64,000 bases of DNA from Micromonospora olivasterospora (GTDB lineage: Bacteria > Actinomycetota > Actinomycetes > Mycobacteriales > Micromonosporaceae). This document shows, one piece after another, positions 54,001-63,894 of this stretch; within the stretch, counting starts at the first letter, position 1; each line of letters begins with the position of its first letter. Below the pieces are notes generated by a model, which worked only from the letters and a program-made list of their open reading frames with translations, did no database searches and was not told where the DNA came from. The DNA is taken from the NCBI RefSeq assembly GCF_007830265.1, contig NZ_VLKE01000001.1, forward strand, positions 6,696,001-6,760,000, written 5' to 3'. Both the position numbers and the translations under genes were made by a program.

Positions 54001-57000
54001 GACGATCTGGTAGGAGGTCACATAGTTTCCATCCGCGTTCAGCACCTCGCTGGTCACGTATGGGTAGGCGTCGCGGTTGGGCGCGAACGTGTAGGTGTAC
54101 TGCGCCGACGGCTTGGTCGGATTGCTCGCATTCGACCAGCCCAGCTTCCACACCTTCGACACGCGGCCCAAGGCGTCGTACTCGACCTCGTCGGTCACCT
54201 TGTTGTTCGGGTCGACGGCCTTGGTAGAGGATCCCCAGTACGGGTTGGTCTCCACTGACGAGGTCCAGTTGAACGGTGCCGGGCCCGTCGTGGTCACCTT
54301 GGTGACCGGGCCGCCCACGGTCGGGGTGTACGCGGTGGTGGTCACGTTGCCCTTAATGTCGGCGGCAGTCACCACGCGACCAGCGGGGTCGTAGCTGGCC
54401 TGCGACACGGTCTGCCACACCGTGCCGGTGCCGGGCGCCCAGTCCTTGAGCTGCTCACTCTTGGTGACGGCACCGAACTTGGGTGCGGTGTCGATGCTGT
54501 CCGCGCCGTCGTAGTAGCTCCTGACGTCGGAGATCACGTCGTCGACGCTGGCCGGGCTCGTACCGCAGGCCAACGCCGTGGCCGTGCTCTGCTTGACCAC
54601 CTCCGTGAGGTTCTTGCTCAGGTTACGGTTGTAGCTGTAGGTGACACACTTCTCGTCGCCGGTCTTCGAGATGTCACCGTCGTCCTGGGACCAGTTCTGC
54701 GTGCCGTACGTGTCGTCGAAGCTCGTCGTCTTCCGCGAGGTACGCCAACCCCGCGAGCCGTCCACACCCAGCGCAGTCGAGGTGTAGGTAGTCTGCGTGT
54801 CCACGAACCGCGCCTCGACGGTGTCGCCGTTGATCGTGCGGCTGGCAGTCGAATTCGACCGCCACGGCACGTTCACCGTCTTCGACACCGGCTTGGTCTC
54901 CACACCGTTGTAGACGACCCGTTCCCGGATTTGGCCCGCGAACTGGTCCTCGTCGTAGACGGTCTCCGAGCCCACCGATGCAGGGACGGTCACCGTACGT
55001 GTTCCGCCGGAGGGGCTGGCCTTGTCGCCGTGCATACCCCGCATGAACTTTGTGACCGTCAGGGTCTGGATGGCGGGGTCGGACCCGACTCGAGTGTTGA
55101 CCTGCGCGTAGCCCCGCCACTGCGACCAGGTCTTACGGTCCGGCTTGGACAGGCCGTCGTCGTCGGCGTAATGCCACGCAGGCGCACCCACATACTCGTA
55201 CCAGGTGTGCTTGGCATCGGCCTGACGACTGTCAACAAGCTGGACATCGTTCTCAGCGATGTGTTCGACCCGGTACTTGTGCCACCACTCCGTAACCAGC
55301 CGTTCCCCGGTCGCGTCATTCGGATCCGGTACCCGCACTGGGTAGCAGCGCTTTGCATTCGAGTGTGGCGCCAGAGACTCGGTGTTTGCCGATGTGCACT
55401 CCGGCTCGCTGTAGTCGACGTGGATGATCGCGCCGGTCTCGGTCTTAATGTCGGAAATCCGCAGCCAGTTGTCCGTGGTGCCGTGCTCGGTCAGCACCCG
55501 GTTGGCGAGCGTCGTCGCGGTGAACGTCACCGGCGGCAGGGTGCTCGTGCCGCCAACAAGCCCGGCGTGGTCGATCTTGTCAAGCCACAAACCGGTGTGC
55601 GTGGAGTCCGCGGTTGCGGTGAACGTGTGTGTCAGGGTCCACGACTCCACGTCCTGCCAGGCCGGGGTCGGCTTGGTGGTGTCCCACACCCTCGTGGTGA
55701 TCTTCTTCAGCCGCTTCGTCGTCCAGAAGGTCGGTGAGTACTGCTGCGGACACGACGTCGCGGACGCTTTGCACTCCTGATCCCAGGGGGTGTCCTTCCA
55801 ACTGTCCTTGACTGGGCTCGACTCGGTGCCGCAGTTGGAGACACAGCGCTTGTCGGTTTCGAACACCACCTGCGCGTAGGGGTTGACGTTACGCTCGGTA
55901 ACCCCGTGCGTAGTCTCCGTCCGATCGTAGGTGCCGTAGTCGATCCGGGTCAGGTAGCCAGCCCGATCGTACGACACATCGTCGGAGTCGGTGGCGTTGC
56001 GGGCGTATTTGTTGGTTTCCTTGCCGTACCACAGCGACATGGTGTTGCCCCGGACGTCGACGGCGTAGTCGAGGTTCCACCGCCACGCCTGCATGCAGTC
56101 GGAGCTGGTGAAGGCGCTCTGGTGGCAGGGCTCGCCCGAGTGGTTACCAAAAACCGGAACGGTCAACGTCGAGTTCGTCTTGACCGTCTGACCCGGCAGC
56201 GAGTGTAAACCGAAGAAGTACTGGGTGCCGTCGGTCGCCGTCACCTTCCAGTACTCTCCGTTGTCGTCGCCGTTGCCCGACGCACCGGCCAGCTTCTCGA
56301 TCTTCGAGCCGTCCTCAGAGCGCGAGTGCCAGCCCTTACCCGCCTGGAACACGAGCTCGCCACTGCTGCCGCTCAGGCTCATCGTGGCGTTGTCAGATCG
56401 CCAGCACAGGTCACCGGTCCGCTGGCTGTTGTTCGCGCCGTTCTTCATGTCCTCCAAACACGGCACATAGCGGCGTTCGATGAACCCAGGCGAGTAGTCG
56501 AAGCCCTCACCGATCCACGAGGGCTGGTTGTTGGTCACCTCGGAGCGGCCATCCACCGAAGACGAGGAGTAGGCCAGCGCCACCGACGGCGCAGGGCCGG
56601 TAGCCGGTGGCGTGCGCATCGGGTACTCCCAAGAGAAGTCGCCCGAAGAACCCCCCGCCGACCAAGTCGACGACGCAGCCAGACTGGTCGCGGTGAAGTC
56701 CCCGTCCTCACCCGATGGGCCGGCAGCCAACACCACCAGCGAACCCACCGACTGCTCGGCTGGAGCATCACCCGACAGCCGTCCGCCGACCGTCGGCGCT
56801 GCGGGCGACTGCGCGGAGGCGATCATCATTTCAGCGGTCGCGACACCCGCGGCGAGATCATTGGACGTGCGCAGCGGCACCGACCGGCAGCTCGACTGAT
56901 CTGGAGTGGTCAGCGCGCACTCGGGCACTTGCCACAACCGCAACCGCGACGCCCACTCACCACCAACCGCGTAGCGGAACGTGCTGTAGTCCACCGAGAT

Positions 57001-57495
57001 CTTCGCGGTGCCGGTCACTGCGTCAGCGGGGGTGGTGACCTTCATGACTACGCCGTCGCGCCAGGACTGCGGTACGACTGCCCGGTCGAACACCTGCACA
57101 TCCACGGCGGTCAGCCGTTCGCCGGCCTTACCCGCGCCACGGCTCACCCATACCGGCAGACCAGCCGCCTTCGCCCCCCGACTACCGGCGGCGCGGGCGG
57201 CAGGGGCGCCGAGTTCCACGCGGGTCGCACCGGCCTTCGGCCATACCGGAGCAGGCGCGGGCGCATACTTCACCCGCTGCTGCGGCCAGCCCTTACCCGC
57301 CACCGGCCCGCCGTCGGTGTCCAGCGTCTCGGCCGGCACCTCCCGCGGCTGGGCATCGGGCTTGGCCTGCGCGGGCACAGCGACCAGCAGCGACGCCACC
57401 AACGTGGTGGCCACCGATCCCGCCATCGACAGCCGACGCGTTGGCGACCCGAAAACCCGCCTATGCAGCCGGCGGAGGAAAGACCCCGTCAACAT
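51025..57495 (-). CDS. Giant RHS-repeat polymorphic toxin with C-terminal toxin-44-like domain
   Basis: A 2156-residue secreted protein. The ATG at 57495 follows GGGAAGGGA. A signal peptide (SVATTLVASLLVAVPAQA) comes first, then a SpvB/TcdB-like N-terminal region (GFDYSPGFIERRYVPC). Dozens of YD/RHS repeats follow (e.g. NRKGQAVKTIDSDGNEWVYE) to the RHS core (GARKYDQMLGRFISVDPIMD ending DPTGL), where such proteins self-cleave. The last ~250 residues are variable, Cys-rich and lower in G/C. They contain YDVWSNIHYGYVGTHIGID and a late AVDIGIRLRQQYGP motif resembling polymorphic toxin type 44, a predicted nuclease-like toxin. It pairs with the upstream LamG protein, a frequent neighbour of RHS genes in Micromonospora-type actinomycetes, and with the downstream exported protein. 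The RHS shell probably encapsulates and delivers the toxin to competitors. Confidence 0.92.
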   Translation of the reverse strand: MLTGSFLRRLHRRVFGSPTRRLSMAGSVATTLVASLLVAVPAQAKPDAQPREVPAETLDTDGGPVAGKGWPQQRVKYAPAPAPVWPKAGATRVELGAPAARAAGSRGAKAAGLPVWVSRGAGKAGERLTAVDVQVFDRAVVPQSWRDGVVMKVTTPADAVTGTAKISVDYSTFRYAVGGEWASRLRLWQVPECALTTPDQSSCRSVPLRTSNDLAAGVATAEMMIASAQSPAAPTVGGRLSGDAPAEQSVGSLVVLAAGPSGEDGDFTATSLAASSTWSAGGSSGDFSWEYPMRTPPATGPAPSVALAYSSSSVDGRSEVTNNQPSWIGEGFDYSPGFIERRYVPCLEDMKNGANNSQRTGDLCWRSDNATMSLSGSSGELVFQAGKGWHSRSEDGSKIEKLAGASGNGDDNGEYWKVTATDGTQYFFGLHSLPGQTVKTNSTLTVPVFGNHSGEPCHQSAFTSSDCMQAWRWNLDYAVDVRGNTMSLWYGKETNKYARNATDSDDVSYDRAGYLTRIDYGTYDRTETTHGVTERNVNPYAQVVFETDKRCVSNCGTESSPVKDSWKDTPWDQECKASATSCPQQYSPTFWTTKRLKKITTRVWDTTKPTPAWQDVESWTLTHTFTATADSTHTGLWLDKIDHAGLVGGTSTLPPVTFTATTLANRVLTEHGTTDNWLRISDIKTETGAIIHVDYSEPECTSANTESLAPHSNAKRCYPVRVPDPNDATGERLVTEWWHKYRVEHIAENDVQLVDSRQADAKHTWYEYVGAPAWHYADDDGLSKPDRKTWSQWRGYAQVNTRVGSDPAIQTLTVTKFMRGMHGDKASPSGGTRTVTVPASVGSETVYDEDQFAGQIRERVVYNGVETKPVSKTVNVPWRSNSTASRTINGDTVEARFVDTQTTYTSTALGVDGSRGWRTSRKTTSFDDTYGTQNWSQDDGDISKTGDEKCVTYSYNRNLSKNLTEVVKQSTATALACGTSPASVDDVISDVRSYYDGADSIDTAPKFGAVTKSEQLKDWAPGTGTVWQTVSQASYDPAGRVVTAADIKGNVTTTAYTPTVGGPVTKVTTTGPAPFNWTSSVETNPYWGSSTKAVDPNNKVTDEVEYDALGRVSKVWKLGWSNASNPTKPSAQYTYTFAPNRDAYPYVTSEVLNADGNYVTSYQIVDGLLRPRQTQSLSMSGSGSRMVTDTIYDEFGRAATSYAAHAEPGAPSGTLWGEPGWSVPAVSKTEFDRASRATVNVFLSGDDEINLVEKWRTVTVYEGDLTKVTPPAGGTPTTTVTDIEGRTIGLRQHNTPAGVAGAYLETRYEFNRKGQAVKTIDSDGNEWVYEFDAKGRQWRTTDPDKGATTNTYNDANELIKTEDARGEALWYGYDTLGRKKELRDGSETGKLRAEWKYDTLYTGQPGYKGQLTQAIRYEPAGSANAYKWQVRSFDARYQPKGFHYVIPAVEAGLDSTYVYGYEYSDATGQPVSISYPAAGGLVTEKITTDYDAATGMPTSIGTSLTGWVGTMATASYTTYGERSGSIYKMPGGLFTRDIVDRDEATRRITRTTIDRETVTGTVSDRNYTYDHAGNILSIAETPEVGSADTQCFRHDELRRLETAWAPKTGVTCQADPTVVDLGGPAPYWQDWTFTTTGSRETETSHTAGGETTRTYAMPSGGQGVARPHAVTAMTTQAPGQSNLVNTYAYDATGNTTCRPAGNTANECTTGANSQTLRWNAEGKLATVTSGGKTIETNIYDADGVRLVRRDATGTTLYLPGQEIRREGTVNTGTRYYDFAGVTCASRTGGSAITNLTWLYSDHQGTQQIAINAGTQKVDIRRQTPYGTPRGSNPIWVNNKGFVGGDNDPTNLVNIGARKYDQMLGRFISVDPIMDLADPQQWNAYAYANNSPVTFSDPTGLKACSDDRCGAGADYEDLYGDYVSVKGDNDGCGGRCGDDDWERARASSPSRGNGGPKKPSNPCDAAPGSAFCTSADMILNYMHNNSLGQEAAAMAYLLNPGCHVRIAGVCVKRQSQEDLIAGMTQWAGLVCQDCPWDQKPELQKLFGMDLADLDSLMMDVPGTKLRVNYDVWSNIHYGYVGTHIGIDRQALVAAQNLPSNPVTGRRDQSDAMAVDIGIRLRQQYGPRELTQELVVAALMDSLPAIQATGERKVLPQK

Positions 57496-60419
57496 GTGTT
57501 CCCTTCCCCGGAACCAGGAGCCATCTCGATGAGAAGACTGATGCGACCAGGTGGCGCAGGCCACCGCCACCGAAGATCAACCTTTGAGGGGTGAGGTGGT
57601 GCGCGGCACCACCCCACCTCGAAGGGCTAGCTAGCTGCCTGAACCTCATGCATGGCCAGCACTTGGGCGTCTGTCATCGCGCCCTGGTAGATGCCGAGAT
57701 CGTCGACCGTGCCGTACAGCGGTTGCCAGTTGCCGTTCCGGCCCACGACCAACGGGCCGTTCGCCTGCCATGGCTGCCAGGCTGCCCGGAGCGCCGTCGT
57801 GATTTTGAGCTCGCCGTTGACGTACAACCTGAGCTGTCGGCGGCCGACATCCAGGACACCGACGATGTGCTGCCAACTATCGGTGACATCCGGAGCTGGT
57901 GCCGTCGCGATGGTGGCCCCGGTGCCGTCGTCGGGTGTGGCGGCCGTGTCGAGCATCTTGAGCTTCCATACGCCACCGTTGTCTGTGCCGTAGTAGAAGT
58001 AGAAGCCCTTGCTGCCCACCGCGTTCTGGACCAGCAGCGTCTGGTAGACGTCGGTGCGGTCGAGCCTCGCCCAAACAGAGACAGTGAACGACTGGTCGGT
58101 GCGCAGTACCGACGTGTCCTGCCACTGCGCTACCTCGCCCACCGGATCCAGTTTGTAGGCCGAGCGGGCGAACTCGGTCGTCGGTGCGGGCGGGGTGCTC
58201 GGGTCAGCGTCGTCATCCAGGCCATCGTCAAGCAGCAGGCCACCGCTGCCGTCCCCGCCTCGGCCGGTGCTGATCTCCGAGCCCTGCGACAGGGCCAGCC
58301 ATCGATCCCACGCGGTCGTGGTGTCCTTGACCTCGCACGAGTTCACGATTGTCGGGTCCCAGCACGCGCCTTCCGGGTCGGTCTCGAAGTCCCAGCTACC
58401 GACCTGGATCGGGGTCAGCATGCCCGGCTCGTCGAACCCGCCAGAGTTCGGGTCGTCCTTGAGCATTCCGGTGAAGTCGTGCTCCACGATGGCCCGGTCG
58501 AACACCTGAACGTCGGCGATATCACCGGCCCACCAGTTGCCTGCGGCTCCCCAGAACGAACGCCCGACGGTGAACCGGCCGGTGGCCGCCCACGGCGTCA
58601 CCGTACGAGCCGCCTCACCGGCCTTCACCCCATTGACAAAGAGACGCATCTGCTTTTCAGCGGCGTCATAGACACCAGCGATGTGCACCCACTTGCCCAC
58701 GTCCGCGCTACCCAACGTCGGTGCAGCGTTGACCGTTGCGGTGCCGCTGTCCTTATCCAGCGAGTTCCGCATGTGAAACGACCAGTGCGGTCCTTGGGTA
58801 TCGCGCCGTGCACCCAGGTAGAACCCGCCTGCCATGGTCGCGTCCGCAGTCATCGCAGGGTCCTGACCCAATGCGTTACGGTCAGCCGAAGAATTGATAA
58901 CCGATGGCCGGACCCACGCTGCCACGGTGAACGACTTGGTGGTGTCCACCACTGGCGCCGATGACACCGCCTGGCTGCTGGAACCATTGAAGGTCGCGGT
59001 CTTTCCGTCGACCATGCGCACATCTTCAGTCCATGTGACGTTGGTGGTCGTCAACGGTGTGTTCCCGGCCGCTGCCGGCTGTCCGTCCGCCACGGCTGCT
59101 GCCTGGTCGACACCCGGATAGGTTTCCAAGCCCCACTTGGCAACCGCCGGTGACGGGCGGCCCACTGTGAAGGGGAACCCGAATTCGTTGCTTTCGTTCA
59201 GCGTCCCGTCGACAGCCTTAGCCTTGAAGACATTCCTGCCATAGCTCGGCGCGGTAGCGTCAACCTCGACATACCTCGGACTGGTGCCCTGCGCCGGCTT
59301 GGAGAACTCCCCCGCGCTGCCCCACCCGTAGGTGAACGTCGTCACCGTCGTGTCCGACGACTCGATCCGGAACCTACCCGACTTCCCGGGACCCGACGGC
59401 GCGGCCACCATACTCACCGTGACCGGGGGTTTCGTGTTGTCCACCGCGAACTGGCACCACGACGACCACGCCGACTGGCTGTACGTGTCCGTGTTCTTCA
59501 CGCGGAACGCGTACGTCTTATCCTTCACCAACCCTGACAACGCGGCACTGGTCGCCACCGTGTTCGGGGTGATACCCGTCTTGTCGCCAGGTCCCGACTT
59601 CCGCGCCGGAGAGGTGTCAGTCACCGTCCCCATGCCGCCGGCCGGCACCTCGATCCATTCGAAGTGGGCCGTGAGAGAGTCCCATGAATCGGCGTCCGGG
59701 AACGTCGCCCGCAGCGTCGGGGTAGATGTTCCGATCATCAACACACCGGTGTTGCAGGCGACCCCGGCCACCTGCAAACCTGTCGGCGCGCCCGGCTTGC
59801 TGTCGTAGTCCACGAACAGCTTGGCGTTACCTGGGAAGTACTTCTTCCACCGGCTCTGCGTCGACTCGCCGTCGCCGTTCTTGTCCTCGGCGGCACTGAA
59901 TCCGAGCGTGAGCGTGGACCAACTATTGCTGGCCACCGCCCGCAGTTGGGTTGTCACCGCCGCCCCCTCGAACTGCACCACCATGTCGTCCTGGATCTCA
60001 CCACACCCGCCAGTTTCGTTAGCGTGACTGGCCGCATAATCCAACTGGGTGGACAACGCCATCTTCGACCAGGTTGCCCGCATCGTCTTGTCGATCGCCG
60101 GCACCAGATACATCCAGTTCCCGGTGTCGGTACACGACCAGGTGTGGTCAACTTTCATCTCCACCCGCGCCGCGGAGATGTACTTCCCCTTGAGCGACAC
60201 ACCGTTGTCCGCAACCGTCGGGAACTCGAAATACGACCGGTAGATCGCCCCAGTATCCGGGTTCAACCCCACCCGAGCCACACTATAGTCGCTGTTCGAC
60301 GACCCGTTGTTAGTCGAATACGCCCACTTGTTACGCAGATCCGACCAACGCCACTGCGGATCGACAAAAATCGGAAAGTGGGCGTCCGGGGAATCCAACA
60401 ACGACGTGTCGGGGGTCAG

Positions 60420-62125
60420 CCTCGATTCGTCAGAGGGCTTTGCTGCCCGCCTGAGCGTCTTGGTTTGACCGTTTTGTCCGTCTGTGGTGGGTGTTGATCA
60501 GCCACGTGGCGCTGTGGGCGCGCGGGGTCTCCGGGTCCCGGGGGAATGGCCTTTCTGCTGGTAGAGGCAGGGGCGGGTGGTCAGGTGGCCGGTGGTAGCA
60601 GGGTGAGGCGTTGCCAGCAGAGGGCGAACGCTTCGGCCCAGGGCCAGGTGTCGGGGATGGACAGGACGCGGCGGCGGGCGTGGGTGGCCAGTTTCGCGGG
60701 TAGGTGCAGCAGCCGGTAGCGCAGGGTGTCGGGTTCGGCGTGGGCGAGGTCGGGTTGGTCGTGTAGGCCGAGTAGCCGGGTCCAGGCGGTCAGGTCGGCG
60801 GCGATGTTGGCCGTGAGGACCCATCCGCGGTTGACGGTCCAGGCTTTCGAGGGCAGGTTACGCAGGCCCATGGCCTTGTTCGTGCGTACCCGGTCTTCCA
60901 CCCCGGCGTGCGCCCGGTGCAGTGCGTCGAGCCATTGCGGCTGGTGGGAGCCGGGCATCCCGGCGATGCGGGTGATGTTGGTGGCGACGATGGCGTAGCG
61001 CCAGCCGGTGCGTTTCTCCAGGTCGGTGAGGTTCTTGGTGTGCCGGGCGGAGGGTTTCGTGCGTCGTGCGAGTAGCCGTAGTGTGCCGGTCCAGGCGTGC
61101 AGGCGCGGGTTGAGGCCGGTCAGTTCGGCGACGTGCGCGGTGTCGGTGGCGCAGCCGTCCTGGGTGAGGCTGTCAGACCAGGCGCCGGCGGGTAGTTGTT
61201 CGATCGCGGTCTCGTCGGCCGCGGTGATGCTCCAGCCGACGGTGAAGCGCACGCTGCGCCACAACCGGTTCATCTGCTGGAGGTGTTCGAGCAGCTCGTG
61301 AGTGGCGCCGGCGCCGTCGACGCGGATGAGGATCTTGCGCCGGTAGGCGACCGGCAGTTGGGCGATCGCGTCGCCGAGGACCCGGATGTGGTCGGTGACC
61401 GTGTTCGACCCGCTGTTGCCGGGCCTCAGCAGCATGGCCAGGCATTCCGCGGTGTTGGCACACCACGCGCCGAGCGGGTGGAAGCCGAAGCCCTTCTTGA
61501 AGGTGGCCGCCGCGCCCTGCTTGGGCGAGTGGGCGGTGATCAGGGTGGCGTCCAGATCGATGACCACCCACCCGGAAAGGAGTTTCCCGGCGACGGTCAG
61601 CCACGGGAATCCCTGCGGCCGGCGGGCGAGCAGCGCCCACACGTGGGCGCGGACCTTCGCCCGCGCTTTCCCGATCCGTTTCAGCGCGGTCTCGTCGAGC
61701 CCGGCCAGGGCCCGCCGGACGGTCGCCTCCGACGGCGGATCACCGAACACCAGCCCCTGATGAGCGAGCAGCGCGATATCGGACATGCTGGTCGCGCCGA
61801 GCACGATCGCCACCGCCAGCGATACCAGGACCGTTCCGCGATCCCACCAGCCCGGGCCCTCGCCGCGGGGCAGAACCTTGTTCAATCCGCCAGTCAGACC
61901 GGTCCGGTCCGCGCATTTGCGCAGCAGGACCGCGCCCGCGTGACCGACCAGGCCCTTCCCGCCCGAGCCGACGACCAGCCGCTGATCCCACCCGCTACCC
62001 TTGTTCACCAGAAAGGTGCACCCGATTCTGCTGTGGACATGGTCTAGACACCCACATCCTCGCAGGTCAGGCGCACCTTTCGTCTACCGCCCTCGATCAG
62101 TCAAATTCCCTCTGAACGGGGGAGG
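60420..62125 (-). mobile_element. IS1380-family insertion sequence with TCAG target duplication
   Basis: A 1706-bp element. The ends are imperfect inverted repeats starting CCTC and sharing TCAGAGGG about ten bases in. It is flanked by TCAG on both sides (60416-60419 and 62126-62129), the four-base duplication typical of IS1380. It interrupts the LamG gene and looks like a recent insertion, because the host frame is still intact on both sides. Confidence 0.88.
60581..62008 (-). CDS. IS1380-family transposase (475 aa)
   Basis: A complete transposase. LPRGEGPGWWDRGTVLVSLA and LAVAIVLGATSMSDIALLAH at the N-terminus; PPSEATVRRALAGLD; catalytic Asp in WVVIDLDATLITAHSPKQGA; KGFGFHPLGAWCANTAECLA; second Asp in ILIRVDGAGATHELLEHLQQ; C-terminal catalytic Glu in AHAGVEDRVRTNKAMGLRNL. 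Length is normal for IS1380. It appears functional. Confidence 0.93.
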   Translation of the reverse strand: MNKGSGWDQRLVVGSGGKGLVGHAGAVLLRKCADRTGLTGGLNKVLPRGEGPGWWDRGTVLVSLAVAIVLGATSMSDIALLAHQGLVFGDPPSEATVRRALAGLDETALKRIGKARAKVRAHVWALLARRPQGFPWLTVAGKLLSGWVVIDLDATLITAHSPKQGAAATFKKGFGFHPLGAWCANTAECLAMLLRPGNSGSNTVTDHIRVLGDAIAQLPVAYRRKILIRVDGAGATHELLEHLQQMNRLWRSVRFTVGWSITAADETAIEQLPAGAWSDSLTQDGCATDTAHVAELTGLNPRLHAWTGTLRLLARRTKPSARHTKNLTDLEKRTGWRYAIVATNITRIAGMPGSHQPQWLDALHRAHAGVEDRVRTNKAMGLRNLPSKAWTVNRGWVLTANIAADLTAWTRLLGLHDQPDLAHAEPDTLRYRLLHLPAKLATHARRRVLSIPDTWPWAEAFALCWQRLTLLPPAT

Positions 62126-63050
62126 TCAGCAGCAGGTCTCCGCTGCCGGTGACCTGTGCGGCAACCGAAGCCACCTGCGCGGCGTCCCCCGGCGACTCGA
62201 CGGACGACGTCCCACCATCCGCCGCCGGCGCTCGTCCCATCACCCGAGCTGGCTGCGCCGAAGGGCGCGAATCCCACATCACCGCCGGCTCCGCCGAGGC
62301 CACCACCACTCCGCCAGCGACCGCCTTCAACGCTCCGCTCGGGCTGTGCCGCACCTGCGCGTCGCCATCGAGGTCGAACCGGATCTGACGCACTGCGGGA
62401 TCCGCCGCTGCGGCGGCAGACTTGATGACAAGGACGTGTGCAAAACCGACACGTGTGGCCCGCACCACCAGATCGACATCCGTCATCACATTCGGGAAGG
62501 TAGCTGAATCACCATCCACCACCGGCGCCGGCAGACTCCCGCCCGGCCACGACATCGTCATCGTCTTGCCAGCATGCGTCACGGTCACCAGCGGACCGGC
62601 CCCGCCGCCGCTGAAGGCGATATCGGCAGCAGACGCCTGCGGCCGCAACAGACCATCGGCACCGGGGAGCAGCTCAAGGTCGATGTCGGTCCACTTGCCG
62701 GCCTTACGGGTCCGCTGCGGCACCACCGACGACTCGAACGTCATGCGCCCATCCGGCTGGGCAACCACCTGCGCAAACTCCGACCGAGATGCATCAACCA
62801 CCACCGCCTGTCCACAGGCGAGAGCCATAGCCGCAGCTGCCGCCTCAGTCAGCGCCTCGCTCGAACACGACGCGGCCGCCGGTGTAGCGACTGCCGGCAC
62901 AATGACACCGGCGCCCGCCACGACCAAGGCCGCCGGCAATCCCAGGCCCGCCATCAGCCATCTGAGCCTCGACCAGACGAACCCTCGGGCCCGTCGCCCT
63001 GTCCGCGAACCAGACTCGGCTCTGACACGACGAAGATGTGCAGCAACCAC

Positions 63051-63393
63051 CGCAAGGCCCCCGTTGATCTCGCTCGATGAACGGTCGAACTGTAGAGAGA
63101 TTGGTGATCATCCGTAAAGAGGTCGTCACAAACTGCTAGGATCAAACGGGCAGAAGGACATTTATCAGGCAGCAGAGTGACCGAAGGTCACCACGAGAGC
63201 GGACGGGAGTATTCCGGTCGGAGGCACACATGGGATCGGGCCGATCACGTAACCCTCCAACCCAGGCCACCTATGATCGTGTGGGTCCGTCGATGTCGCT
63301 TGCGACAGATGCGCGTAAGAGCGTCGGTGTGGCTGGGCCGGAGCCGGCATGCCGGCGCGGGTCAGACTGCCGGGGTGGCACTCCCGCCATGCC
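63051..63393. promoter_or_regulatory. Upstream region of the LamG/RHS locus
   Basis: 343 bases without a gene. It is more A/T-rich near 63080-63170 than the surroundings, as expected for a promoter driving the leftward LamG-RHS operon. I see no certain -35/-10 pair. Confidence 0.35.
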
Positions 63394-63810
63394 TCACTCC
63401 TCGGCCCACGTCCCGGGGAAGCGGGCCCGCACCAGCTCGATCAGACCCGGGTCGACCTGTCGGATGACCCGAACGACGGGCGGGCCGTCCAACCCGTGGA
63501 GCACGTACATGCCGAGCGCGTAGGAGGCCTCAAACGCGTCCGGGCCGGAGTAGCCGAGGAGGTCACGGCAGAACAGGCAGAAGCGCCGGACCAGGTCACG
63601 GTCGAGGTCGACCAGGCCGAGGTCCCGGGTCAGCGGACCGACGGCGTGCGTCGCGTATTCGAACTGGTCCACCGGTTGCGGCATCCGGTCGGCGTCGATC
63701 GCGCGTTGCAACGCGTCGCAGACCAGGTCTGTGATCTGCTCCCGGGCCTCCGGGAAGTGTTGCCACGCGAGGTCTCCTACCGGGCCGAAAGTCCAGGGCT
63801 GAGCCGACAT
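63394..63810 (-). CDS. Hypothetical protein (138 aa)
   Basis: An acidic, mostly helical-looking protein (FGPVGDLAWQHFPEAREQIT, then DRDLVRRFCLFCRDLLGYSG and ASYALGMYVLHGLDG) with two nearby Cys in FCLFC. Its residue pattern and lack of Arg/Pro runs look like a genuine protein. The size and acidity resemble small immunity proteins, but no toxin gene is visible next to it in this window. Function unknown. Confidence 0.6.
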   Translation of the reverse strand: MSAQPWTFGPVGDLAWQHFPEAREQITDLVCDALQRAIDADRMPQPVDQFEYATHAVGPLTRDLGLVDLDRDLVRRFCLFCRDLLGYSGPDAFEASYALGMYVLHGLDGPPVVRVIRQVDPGLIELVRARFPGTWAEE

Positions 63811-63855
63811 CCATCATCTCCAGGCGAGGCTGTATCCGGCAGGGAAAGGCCTTCC

Positions 63856-63894
63856 GGCCGTCACCGGTAGAGGCAAGCTTTACCGGTGACGGCC
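63856..63894. terminator. Hairpin, candidate terminator
   Basis: A 14-bp perfect stem GGCCGTCACCGGTA (63856-63869) pairing with TACCGGTGACGGCC (63881-63894) around an 11-base loop. It lies just upstream of the 138-residue gene and probably ends a transcript coming from outside the window. There is no T-run. Confidence 0.5.

Larger units (their letters stand above)
57627..63050 (-). pseudogene. LamG-domain exported protein split by an IS1380 insertion
   Basis: Two pieces of one gene. The 5' piece (63050 down to 62126, GTG start) has an N-terminal hydrophobic signal (LPAALVVAGAGVIVPAVATP) and an immunoglobulin/jellyroll-like region. The 3' piece (60419 down to 57627) begins LTPDTSLLDSPDAHFPIFVD. 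It carries two LamG-like jellyroll domains (FTVAAWVRPSVINSSADRNA...GVYDAAEKQMRLFVNGVKAG and FTVSVWARLDRTDVYQTLLV...GVLDVGRRQLRLYVNGELKI, read in pieces). Removing the IS and one TCAG copy restores one uninterrupted frame across GDLLLTPDTSLLDS, giving a protein of roughly 1240 residues. It lies directly upstream of the RHS gene on the same strand. The insertion should abolish it and may affect expression of the RHS toxin. Confidence 0.87.

Noticed and set aside
52000..60400. The RHS repeat region considered as tandem DNA repeats or a CRISPR array
   Set aside because: The repetition is at protein level and degenerate; there are no identical short repeats with regular spacers. No CRISPR array or cas gene was seen anywhere in the window.
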